From the NCBI GenBank assembly GCA_031269165.1, contig JAISZQ010000037.1, positions 1-5,390 on the forward strand: DNA of 5,390 bases. Direction: 5' to 3'. Under the pieces are notes generated by a model that was given only the letters and a program-made list of their open reading frames with translations, searched no databases and was not told where the DNA came from. Numbering within the stretch: position 1 is the stretch's first letter; each line of letters opens with the position of its first letter. Position numbers and translations under genes: made by a program. The DNA comes from Spirochaetaceae bacterium. Its GTDB lineage: Bacteria > Spirochaetota > Spirochaetia > Treponematales > Breznakiellaceae. Positions 1-5,017 of the stretch are shown here, in pieces.

Positions 1-217
1 TTAGTTCCTGAATGACATAATCCGACAATCGCGCCGAGCCCGAGGTGAAATTCACGACCGCGACGATCGTCCCCTTCTTGAGGCTCTTCTCGATGCTGTT
101 CGCGCTTTCCTGTAACGCCTCATCCAAAGAAACCGTCGACTGCGCGAAGACGCCCGCCGTCCCCGCCGCAAAGAACAGCCCGAAGACCGCCAACCTAAAA
201 ACTGTTTTCTTAAACAT
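1..217 (-). CDS. Exported CsgG/LpoB-like envelope protein, N-terminal part (runs off left edge)
   Basis: Seventy-two codons are visible, starting at the ATG at 217-215, and the frame is still open at base 1. The start is fixed by a strong Shine-Dalgarno sequence (AAGGAGA, 5 bases upstream). Residues 1-25 form a clear type I signal peptide: lysines at 3-4, a hydrophobic core at about 6-23, and a probable cut after V-F-A before Q26. There is no lipobox cysteine. After the cut come a helical segment (SLDEALQESANSIEKSLKKG) and a strand-like segment (TIVAVVNFTSGSARLSD, then YVIQEL). The order 'helix, G-x-hydrophobic VAVVNF, S-x-LSDYVI-E-L' resembles the start of CsgG/LpoB-type domains in treponemal secreted proteins. 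The family call is by memory of the pattern, not by search. If correct, the protein acts in the periplasm or at the outer membrane. It diverges from the MFS-HEAT gene and may be transcribed from the promoter at 658-686 through a leader of about 430 nt. Confidence 0.7.
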   Translation of the reverse strand, partial: MFKKTVFRLAVFGLFFAAGTAGVFAQSTVSLDEALQESANSIEKSLKKGTIVAVVNFTSGSARLSDYVIQEL

Positions 218-221
218 ATTG

Positions 222-228
222 TTCTCCT
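222..228 (-). promoter_or_regulatory. Ribosome binding site of the left-edge gene
   Basis: The minus strand reads AAGGAGA followed by ACAAT and the ATG at 217. This close match to the anti-SD sequence decides the start and argues against the competing minus-strand frame that crosses the same bases. Confidence 0.7.
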
Positions 229-308
229 TAAAATGTTCATTGCAAAATTTGTTGTATACGCCCTGCATCCCGCATACCGGACCCGTCCATACAAAAGCCG
301 AATCATGT

Positions 309-329
309 TTATGTCATCTACCACCTCCT
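309..329 (-). promoter_or_regulatory. Strong ribosome binding site with two-codon leader frame (ATG ACA TAA)
   Basis: On the minus strand a perfect AGGAGG (329-324) is followed after six bases by ATG (317-315), then ACA and the stop TAA (311-309). The ATG overlaps the TGA stop (316-314) of an upstream reading frame as ATGA, the usual arrangement for coupled translation. The strength of the signal against the tiny frame is odd. It may be a minimal upstream ORF in the left gene's leader, the remains of a decayed gene start, or chance. Confidence 0.3.
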
Positions 330-330
330 G

Positions 331-360
331 TTTTCCCCAATCCGTATATATTGGAAAAAA
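331..360 (-). other. Stem-loop in the leader of the left-edge gene
   Basis: Bases 331-341 and 350-360 form an inverted repeat around an 8-base loop. In minus-strand RNA all 11 positions pair if two G-U wobbles are allowed (UUUUUUCCAAU against AUUGGGGAAAA). In plus-strand RNA the same two positions are C-A mismatches, which leaves a core of only five pairs (CCAAT/ATTGG). The better pairing on the minus strand fits a structure in the left gene's 5' leader. There is no U-run after the stem in the minus direction, so it does not look like an intrinsic terminator. Confidence 0.35.
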
Positions 361-537
361 CGCGCCAGAGCCGTTTCCATTCGCCAAAGACAACCCTGCC
401 GACAGTCTCACTCGCGACGGTAAACCACCGCTCGGCCGGATAAATACCCGGTATACGACGGTACGGGCGATAAGACCGCTTGAGAAAACGCGAAGGAAAA
501 GGGGCCGGAAAAAAGGAATCCGCTAAAGGGAACTTGA

Positions 538-548
538 GGGGGGGGGGG
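538..548. repeat. Homopolymer tract of 11 G (11 C on the minus strand)
   Basis: Eleven consecutive G on the plus strand, directly visible. Tracts of this length are prone to slipped-strand length change. In Treponema pallidum, poly-G tracts near promoters or inside genes are an established basis of phase variation. Here the tract lies about 100 bases downstream of the predicted leftward transcription start, and inside the small frame that begins at 606. Its length in a single assembly may also be a sequencing artefact. Confidence 0.85.
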
Positions 549-637
549 TCTCCGTACTGAGGGACTTTGAGCCACTCAAAACGCCGAGAACAAATATTCT
601 TGCCATACGCGATCCCCCTTATACATTTTACACGGCC

Positions 638-665
638 TTGTGACCGCACTTCTTACTCTTATACT
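638..665 (+). promoter_or_regulatory. Candidate promoter for the MFS-HEAT gene
   Basis: TTGTGA (638-643, four of six matches), a 16-base spacer and TATACT (660-665, five of six matches) face the MFS-HEAT gene. The start would be near 672, leaving a leader of about 145 bases. It is weaker than the opposing promoter with which it shares bases 660-663. Confidence 0.35.
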
Positions 666-686
666 ATACGCGCAAAAGTTTGTCAA
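658..686 (-). promoter_or_regulatory. Near-consensus sigma70-type promoter facing left
   Basis: On the minus strand there is a perfect TTGACA (686-681), a 17-base spacer and TATAAG (663-658), five of six matches to the -10 consensus. Transcription should start near 651. This is the best promoter seen in the window. It would drive the small split frame beginning at 606 and, through a long leader, the left-edge envelope-protein gene. Its -10 box overlaps the -10 box of the weaker rightward promoter, so the two could exclude each other. Confidence 0.6.
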
Positions 687-696
687 GAGGGGGCGT

Positions 697-719
697 GCGC
701 TACGCGAATGGATAATGGA
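697..719 (+). repeat. Single degenerate copy of the CGCGAATGGATAATGG element
   Basis: GCGC-TACGCGAATG-GATAATGGA repeats the core of the element at 4452-4490 in the same orientation, lacking only the duplicated AAAATGATA stretch. It lies in the leader of the MFS-HEAT gene. Finding it on both sides of the MFS-HEAT/argD pair suggests a dispersed genomic repeat rather than chance, but the match is short. Confidence 0.4.
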
Positions 720-803
720 GAAGGCCGTGTTTTGGAACGGGGCTCAAATGACATCGCCTCGCCACGACGGGGTAGAGACACAACGCGCGCATTGTTGTAT
801 TAT

Positions 804-809
804 GAGAGG
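804..809 (+). promoter_or_regulatory. Ribosome binding site of the MFS-HEAT gene
   Basis: GAGAGG, eight bases before the ATG at 818. It overlaps an in-frame stop (TGA, 803-805), which excludes any longer N-terminus in this frame. Confidence 0.5.
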
Positions 810-817
810 CGTATCGT

Positions 818-3118
818 ATGTCTTTCACGATTTCGCCGTACCGTCTGCAAAAGGCGCGTACGCTCTACAACATCTTTAACGCGCTCAACACGATTTGTTG
901 GACGTTTCTTGCGGGCAACATCATAACGTTGTTCGCTCTGCGGCTCGAAGCGTCCTCGACGCTCATCGGGTTGCTCACGGCGATTAACTATCTGGCGCAG
1001 GTCTGCCTTTTTCTGGGGCGCATTCTGGCGCGGCGTGTTCCCATCATCAGGATCTATACCGTAACGTGGCTTTTCCGGTCGGTGGCGATGACGCCGTTGC
1101 TCTTTGCGCCGCATTTTTCGGCGATGGGACGGAACGACGTTGCCATCACGCTGATGCTGGTTGGGGTAACGCTCTTTCACCTGTCGCGGGGGATCGGCAT
1201 GGTGGGAAATAACCCGGTGCTGTCTTTTCTCGCGCAAGGCGCCGACCGGGGCAGTTACATGACGCTCATCCAGGTGATCAACAACGGCGTGGGAATGATC
1301 GCCACATTCGCGCTGGCCCTCTTCTTGGGTAGCGACTCGCCGCTTTTCGTTTACAGCATCATCATGGGCGCGGGGATTCTCATCGGCCTTGTCAGTGCCG
1401 TGTTCCTCGCCCGGCTTCCCGAACCGGATGCCTCCGAAAAAGCGGTGGATTCGGACTTCTTCGCCGTCGTGAAAAAATCGCTTGCCGAGGTCTCGCTCCG
1501 GTTCTTCATTCTCATCATGTTCCTCATCGCCATGGTGTCGGGCATCGTGCGGACGTTTATCCTCGTCTATGCGCGCGAAGTTTACCAGCAGGGCGACGGC
1601 ATGGTCACGCTCTACACGGTCTTCGGCTGTCTGGGGTCTTTAGTGATCGGGTTGCTCGTGAAGTTCCTCATCGACCGGGTGGGCGCGAAGCCGATCTATG
1701 TCCTGTGCGTGGTCTCAGGCGTGATCAGCATCCTCCCCGCCCTGTTCTTTCCCGCGCTGGAGGCCGGTGCGGTGAACGGGACGATGATTCCGGTGCCCGT
1801 TATCCTCTATCTTTCCGGCTTCTTCTTTATCGCCAACTTCGCGTTTCTCGGCGCGGAAGGCGTAGGACAGACCTACTTCCTCGGCCTTGTCCCCCGGAAA
1901 TCGATGCTCGACATGGGCATCGTCTACTTTTTCGTCTACGCCGTTGCGGGAGCGGGCGGGACGTTTGCCGCCGGGTTGCTCCTGGACATTCTCCGCGCCT
2001 TGGGCCTCTCCCCCTTCGCGTCCTTCCGCATCCTCTTTGTGCTGATGATCGCCGTGCTCCTCCTCGTGCTGGTGTTACAGCGCCGGCTCCTCTCGTTGGG
2101 GGCGATTCCCTTCACCTCGGCCATCAGCCTCCTCTTCTCACCCCGCGACCTCCGCGCAATCATGCTGGTCGACAAACTGGAAAAGAGCCGGGATGCCGGG
2201 GAAGAGGGAGAAGTGCTGGAGGAACTTTCCGGCACCGCGTCCTCGTTTGCGGTAAAGGCGATACTCGACCGGCTCCGTTCGCCGAGTTTTGCCGTGCGGA
2301 TCGAGGCGTTGAACGCGCTCATCACCGCCCCCGGTCTTGACGATCAGTCGATCAAGATACTGCTCGACGACCTCCAGCGCAACACCCACACGACCGCCTA
2401 CCTGTCCGCCCGCGTACTCGGCAAGCACCATGTTACCGCGAGCCGGGACAAGTTGCGGGAGGCCCTCCTCTCCGACGACTATATGCTCACCGGGGAGGCG
2501 ATGATCGCCCTTGTCCGGCTTGGCGACAAGGCGAGTTGTCCCCAGATTGAGCGGATCATCCGCGAGACCTACAACCCGCGCCTCAAAATCATGGGTTTTG
2601 GGGCCTTGTCCATTGCCGGGGAAGAGTCCGCCGTTCCTATCCTGATTGACAGTATGCTCGAACGGGAAACCGCCTCCCACGTCAAGGACGAAGCGGCCCT
2701 GTCTCTCGCGTCAATCCTCAAGATCGGCGACCAGTACTACAAGTTGCTCGTGAATTATCAGGAAGACCCGTCGTCATGCGCGGCACTGGCAAAAGACACG
2801 GCGGAGTCCGCCTACGAACACTACCGCACCCTGCACGGCGGTACGCGCAAGAAGAAAAACCGCGATCCGAGGGACATTCAGGCCGGACTCCTCCAGGGAG
2901 CGGTTTCGGCCTTTGTCGACAAGAATGACGGCAGCCCGCTTGCCCGCTGGATATTGTCGCTCCCCTCCGAAATCGCCGCCGACTCGCTCAAGCTCATGCT
3001 GACCGGCGCGGTGATGGACAAAACGCTCGTTCAGCAGAACAGTTTCCAGCTTTTAGTCGTTCTCTGGGCCTCGCGCCTCCTGCGGACATGGGCGGTGACG
3101 GAGATAGGAGCAGGCTGA
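818..3118 (+). CDS. MFS-type membrane transporter fused to a C-terminal HEAT-repeat domain
   Basis: The protein has 766 residues and is complete. The start is firm: an in-frame TGA lies at 803-805, and GAGAGG (804-809) precedes the ATG by eight bases. Residues 1 to about 425 hold about twelve hydrophobic helices (roughly 27-42, 48-70, 77-97, 108-128, 153-170, 176-200, 228-252, 265-285, 292-312, 325-345, 365-390 and 402-422), the layout of a major facilitator. A motif-A-like loop, FLIDRVGAKPIYV, lies at about 283-295; the matching loop in the first half (LGRILARRVPIIR) is degenerate. Residues about 440-670 are paired amphipathic helices typical of HEAT repeats, for example FAVRIEALNALI, TAYLSARVLGKH, YMLTGEAMIALVRLGD and VKDEAALSLASILKIG. 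Residues about 685-766 are a further helical tail with no recognised family. The transporter would sit in the inner membrane, with the helical repeats probably cytoplasmic as a regulatory or binding platform. ATP/ADP translocase-HEAT fusions are a known precedent in another transporter family. The substrate cannot be told. Confidence 0.85.
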   Translation: MSFTISPYRLQKARTLYNIFNALNTICWTFLAGNIITLFALRLEASSTLIGLLTAINYLAQVCLFLGRILARRVPIIRIYTVTWLFRSVAMTPLLFAPHFSAMGRNDVAITLMLVGVTLFHLSRGIGMVGNNPVLSFLAQGADRGSYMTLIQVINNGVGMIATFALALFLGSDSPLFVYSIIMGAGILIGLVSAVFLARLPEPDASEKAVDSDFFAVVKKSLAEVSLRFFILIMFLIAMVSGIVRTFILVYAREVYQQGDGMVTLYTVFGCLGSLVIGLLVKFLIDRVGAKPIYVLCVVSGVISILPALFFPALEAGAVNGTMIPVPVILYLSGFFFIANFAFLGAEGVGQTYFLGLVPRKSMLDMGIVYFFVYAVAGAGGTFAAGLLLDILRALGLSPFASFRILFVLMIAVLLLVLVLQRRLLSLGAIPFTSAISLLFSPRDLRAIMLVDKLEKSRDAGEEGEVLEELSGTASSFAVKAILDRLRSPSFAVRIEALNALITAPGLDDQSIKILLDDLQRNTHTTAYLSARVLGKHHVTASRDKLREALLSDDYMLTGEAMIALVRLGDKASCPQIERIIRETYNPRLKIMGFGALSIAGEESAVPILIDSMLERETASHVKDEAALSLASILKIGDQYYKLLVNYQEDPSSCAALAKDTAESAYEHYRTLHGGTRKKKNRDPRDIQAGLLQGAVSAFVDKNDGSPLARWILSLPSEIAADSLKLMLTGAVMDKTLVQQNSFQLLVVLWASRLLRTWAVTEIGAG

Positions 3119-3187
3119 TTAGACTAAAACGCCTGAAATTCTTAAAAACCACGAACGGCACAAGTATTGACCTGCGGCCTTCCCTGA
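3119..3187. other. Convergent gap between the MFS-HEAT gene and argD
   Basis: Two genes end tail to tail here, 69 bases apart. I looked for an inverted repeat followed by a T-run on either strand and found none. A short T-run exists on the minus strand near 3144-3148 but no stem precedes it. Termination may be Rho-dependent, or the transcripts may overlap. Confidence 0.5.
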
Positions 3188-4360
3188 TTACCGCTTTTCG
3201 AGAATGCCCTTGAGCAAAGTTAAGCCCTCGTCAATCTCTTTGTCGCTGATGATGTACGGCGGAAGAAAGCGAAGCGTCTGTTTGCCCGCCGTGAGAATGA
3301 GAAGCCCCTGTTGCAACGCCCCCACCATGACATCGTGCGCGTCCCCGGTTATATCAACCCCGATCATGAGCCCCTTCCCCCGCACCGCAGTGACGGCGGG
3401 CAACTTCCACGAGCGGATCGTGTCGAGGATTTTGTCGCCCTTCCGCACGATCTCGGCGAGAAATGCGGGCCGGTTCACCGTGTCAAGCACGACAATGCCG
3501 CAGGCCGCCGCAAGAAGATTGCCGCCGAAGGTCGAGCCGTGGTCGCCGGGCCCCAGCACGTCCGCCGTCTTCTCCCCGGCCAGCACCGCGCCCACCGGAA
3601 CGCCGCCGCCCAACCCCTTCGCCATCGTCACGACATCCGGCTCGACACCATAACCCCTACAGGCCAGAAACGTCCCCGTCCGTCCCAGCCCGCACTGGAT
3701 CTCGTCAAACATGAGGAGGATGTCTCGTTCCGCGCAGAACGCCGCCGCCGCCTTGATAAACGCCTCGGACTGCGGAATAACGCCGCCTTCCCCCCGCACC
3801 GCCTCGATAAACAGCCCCGCGACCGTCCGCCGATCGAGGGCCTTGTCCAGAGCCTCGATTTCGGCCCTGCCGCCACCGTCCTCGACATAGACAAACCCCT
3901 CGGTAAACGGCCCGAAATCTTTGTGAAACGCATCCTGCCCTGTCGCCGCAAGTGTCGTGATCGTCCGCCCGTGGAAACTTCCCTTCAGCGTAACGATTGT
4001 ATGCCGCCCCTCGCCGTATTTTTGCAACGAATACTTCCGCGCGATCTTGCACGCCCCCTCGTTTGCCTCCGCCCCGGAATTGGCCAGAAACACCGCCTTC
4101 ATTCCCGCCGCCGCCACCAACTTTTCGGCAAAAACCGTCGTCACCTCGGCATCGTAGTAGTTACACACATGGAGCGCCCGCCCCGCCTGTTGCCTCGCCG
4201 CCTCGACCAGCGGCCCGTAAGCGTGCCCCAGACAATTCACCGCGATCCCCGATGTCCAGTCGAGATACCGCTTGCCCGCCGTATCAAAAAGCCACGCCCC
4301 TTCGCCCCGCGCAAACGTTACCGGCAACCGATTATAGGTCTTCATAAATGGATAAGCCAT
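3188..4360 (-). CDS. argD: Acetylornithine/ornithine-type class III aminotransferase (ArgD-like)
   Basis: A complete cytoplasmic enzyme of 390 residues, a normal length for ArgD. It should use pyridoxal phosphate to move an amino group between N-acetylornithine and 2-oxoglutarate in arginine synthesis. Visible hallmarks: TYNRLPVTFARGEG (8-21) at the N-terminus, the cofactor-phosphate loop NSGAEANE (94-101), SFHGRT (128-133), FDEIQCGLGRTG (218-229) with Asp219 for the PLP nitrogen, MAKGLGGGVPVGA (246-258) with the Schiff-base Lys248, GSTFGGN (275-281), and TLRFLPPYII (362-371) with Arg364 for the substrate carboxylate. The usual 'E-P-V-Q-G-E-G-G' reads EAVRGEGG (186-193) here. No good Shine-Dalgarno sequence precedes the ATG at 4360; the next ATG is at codon 6 and also lacks one. 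I keep the longer start because family members usually have a few residues before the TYxRxP motif. No other arginine gene is visible. Sister enzymes (succinylornithine, 4-aminobutyrate or ornithine aminotransferases) are less likely but share these motifs. Confidence 0.85.
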   Translation of the reverse strand: MAYPFMKTYNRLPVTFARGEGAWLFDTAGKRYLDWTSGIAVNCLGHAYGPLVEAARQQAGRALHVCNYYDAEVTTVFAEKLVAAAGMKAVFLANSGAEANEGACKIARKYSLQKYGEGRHTIVTLKGSFHGRTITTLAATGQDAFHKDFGPFTEGFVYVEDGGGRAEIEALDKALDRRTVAGLFIEAVRGEGGVIPQSEAFIKAAAAFCAERDILLMFDEIQCGLGRTGTFLACRGYGVEPDVVTMAKGLGGGVPVGAVLAGEKTADVLGPGDHGSTFGGNLLAAACGIVVLDTVNRPAFLAEIVRKGDKILDTIRSWKLPAVTAVRGKGLMIGVDITGDAHDVMVGALQQGLLILTAGKQTLRFLPPYIISDKEIDEGLTLLKGILEKR

Positions 4361-4445
4361 GAGACCATACTAGCCGAAACCGCGCGTTTGGAGAAGGGAC
4401 ACGAATAGGTCGCTGAGAGCCTGTTCAAAAACTCAACAAAAAGGG

Positions 4446-4552
4446 AAGCGCGCGCTTCGCGCGAATGGAAAATGATAAATGGATAATGGAAAATGATGGT
4501 GGCAGAACGCGCAGTCTCCAAAACACGACATTATCCATTTTCAATTCGCGCG
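4446..4552. repeat. Inverted-repeat element with CGCGCGAAT / ATGGATAATG arms
   Basis: The left arm begins with a small perfect hairpin (CGCGCG 4449-4454, CTT, CGCGCG 4458-4463) and continues GAATGGAAAATG, then ATAAATGGATAATGG to 4489. The right arm at 4529-4552 is the reverse complement of the same sequence with one substitution and a shorter middle (CATTATCCATTTTC, then AATTCGCGCG). About 39 bases lie between the arms. A related single, direct-orientation copy occurs at 697-719 upstream of the MFS-HEAT gene. It looks like a small non-coding dispersed element with no transposase. The name and origin are unknown to me. Confidence 0.55.
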
Positions 4553-4557
4553 GCGCA

Positions 4558-4607
4558 CTGGATTGCTTCACCAACGGCAACGGTGTTGCCGCGGGTTCGC
4601 AATGACG
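4558..4607. repeat. Right half of a hairpin repeat (left arm missing)
   Basis: It starts directly at CTGGATTGCTTC and ends with TTCGCAATGACG, so the left arm and the central palindrome are absent. Between the conserved ends it carries its own small perfect hairpin, GGCAAC (4576-4581), GGT, GTTGCC (4585-4590), not found in the other copies. It joins the array to the inverted element on its left. Confidence 0.6.
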
Positions 4608-4616
4608 ATGCCCGCC

Positions 4617-4694
4617 CGTCATTGCGAGCGGAGCGAAGCAATCCAGGGCGTTACGCCCTTCTGGATTGCTTCACCCTTTGGGTTCGCAATGACG
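4617..4694. repeat. Complete hairpin repeat unit 1
   Basis: Left arm 4617-4646, palindrome GGCGTTACGCC at 4647-4657, right arm 4661-4694. The variable middle of the right arm is ACCCTTTGGGT, itself a 4-bp mini-hairpin. Confidence 0.75.
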
Positions 4695-4702
4695 AGCCCG
4701 CC

Positions 4703-4782
4703 CGTCATTGCGAGCGGAGCGAAGCAATCCAGGGCGTTACGCCCTTCTGGATTGCTTCGTCGCTCCGCTCCTCGCAATGACG
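4703..4782. repeat. Complete hairpin repeat unit 2, the best-matched arms
   Basis: Left arm 4703-4732, right arm 4747-4782. Here the middle of the right arm is GTCGCTCCGCTCC, which also pairs with the left arm (GAGCGGAGCG). The whole unit is therefore an almost unbroken inverted repeat with about six unpaired bases. It may be closest to the parent form. Confidence 0.75.
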
Positions 4783-4812
4783 ATGCCCGCCCGTCATTGC
4801 GAGCGGGCTGCC

Positions 4813-4891
4813 CGTCATTGCGAGCGGAGCGCGGCAATCCAGGGCGTTATGCCCCTTCTGGATTGCTTCACCCTTCGGGTTCGCAATGACG
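4813..4891. repeat. Complete hairpin repeat unit 4
   Basis: Left arm 4813-4842 has GCGCGGCAATCC in place of GCGAAGCAATCC, and the central palindrome has one base change (GTTATGCC). The right arm 4858-4891 contains ACCCTTCGGGT, which can form a C-UUCG-G tetraloop hairpin. A 21-base left-end stub (4792-4812) precedes the unit directly. Confidence 0.75.
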
Positions 4892-4909
4892 GCCATCTTC
4901 GTTGTCCGC

Positions 4910-4989
4910 CGTCATTGCGAGCGGAGCGAAGCAATCCAGGGCGTTACGCCCTTTCTGGATTGCTTCACCCTGCTCACTTCGCAATGACG
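4910..4989. repeat. Complete hairpin repeat unit 5
   Basis: Left arm 4910-4939 is identical to those of units 1 and 2. The right arm 4955-4989 has the middle ACCCTGCTCACT, which does not form a mini-hairpin. It is separated from unit 4 by an 18-base spacer, longer than the usual 8-9 bases. Confidence 0.75.
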
Positions 4990-5017
4990 GGCCCGCCACG
5001 CTCTCGCAATGACGGCT

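Larger units (their letters stand above)
314..606 (-). other. Possible small ORF split by the poly-C tract (phase-variable candidate)
   Basis: From the ATG at 606-604, preceded at seven bases by AAGGGGG, a frame runs 27 codons (MARIFVLGVLSGSKS...ETPPPSSSL) and stops at 525-523 just after the C11 tract. One extra base in the tract would move reading into the neighbouring frame (PPPLKFPLADSFF..., ending ...GLGKTGGGR at the TGA at 316-314), giving one ORF of 97 residues. It would be the first frame on the transcript from the 658-686 promoter. I recognise no family, and the product is Arg-rich and Pro-rich in part. It could be a phase-variable small protein, a decayed gene or chance. I do not claim it as an expressed gene. 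Confidence 0.2.
218..817. other. 600-bp divergent intergenic region
   Basis: This gap separates the minus-strand envelope-protein gene from the plus-strand MFS-HEAT gene. It contains no gene I recognise. It holds two overlapping, oppositely facing promoter candidates (638-686), a run of 11 G (538-548), a 27-codon minus-strand frame with its own ribosome binding site (606-523), a strong Shine-Dalgarno sequence in front of a two-codon frame (329-309), a stem-loop (331-360), and a short sequence (697-719) that recurs in the block right of argD. Several of these sit on the presumed transcribed leader of the left gene, which is why this gap may be more than a spacer. Confidence 0.6.
4558..5015. 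repeat. Array of palindromic 'GTCATTGCGAGC...GAAGCAATCC' repeats
   Basis: There are four complete hairpin units (4617-4694, 4703-4782, 4813-4891, 4910-4989), one right half (4558-4607), one left-end stub (4792-4805) and one right-end stub (5004-5015). A complete unit has a 30-base left arm (CGTCATTGCGAGCGGAGCG, then AAGCAATCCAG), a small palindrome GGCGTTACGCC or a close variant, and a right arm that is the reverse complement at both ends (CTGGATTGCTTC ... TCGCAATGACG). Units 0, 1 and 2 are each followed by a short CCCGCC-type spacer. This sequence family is known from many unrelated bacterial genomes, where it is often mis-annotated as small proteins containing 'HCEERSDEAIQ'. It resembles REP/MITE-like non-autonomous elements. 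No transposase is present. Each unit could fold strongly in RNA from either strand. Confidence 0.85.

Noticed and set aside
52..411. 119-codon minus-strand frame overlapping the left-edge gene
   Set aside because: It runs out of frame through the signal peptide of the left-edge gene, becomes an Arg/Ser-rich run, and has no start signal. The overlapping frame has a good ribosome binding site and a signal peptide.
314..649. Uninterrupted 111-codon minus-strand frame as a normal gene
   Set aside because: Its ATG at 649 would be within about two bases of the predicted transcription start and has no ribosome binding site. I keep only its downstream part as the possible continuation of the frame from 606 after a tract-length change.
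567..926. Plus-strand frames of 119 and 79 codons upstream of and overlapping the MFS start
   Set aside because: No ribosome binding site, unlike-protein composition, and overlap with the well-supported MFS start.
1705..2340. 211-codon plus-strand frame inside the MFS-HEAT gene
   Set aside because: Arg-rich out-of-frame reading of the transporter coding sequence, without its own start signal.
3311..4408. 365-codon plus-strand open frame opposite argD
   Set aside because: It is the antisense shadow of a gene with all class III aminotransferase motifs. Its product is Arg/Pro/His-rich with no domain, as expected for the complement of a high-G+C gene.
4373..4430. Promoter for argD (TTGAAC-N15-TATTCG on the minus strand)
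   Set aside because: The spacer is too short and the -10 match is poor, so I could not support any specific argD promoter.
4417..4434. GAGCCTGTTCAAAAACTC as an insertion-sequence end
   Set aside because: It recalls TTGAACAGGCTC-type ends of some insertion sequences, but no partner end, transposase or target duplication is visible in the window.
4425..4463. Intrinsic terminator on the minus strand (CGCGCG-AAG-CGCGCG then a T-run)
   Set aside because: The T-run (CCCTTTTTG) begins several bases after the stem and is short, and the hairpin is better explained as the end of the inverted-repeat element.
4558..5015. CRISPR array
   Set aside because: Repeats are about 80-bp hairpins with short, similar spacers (8-18 bases) instead of 23-47-base repeats with unique spacers of similar length, and no cas gene is near.
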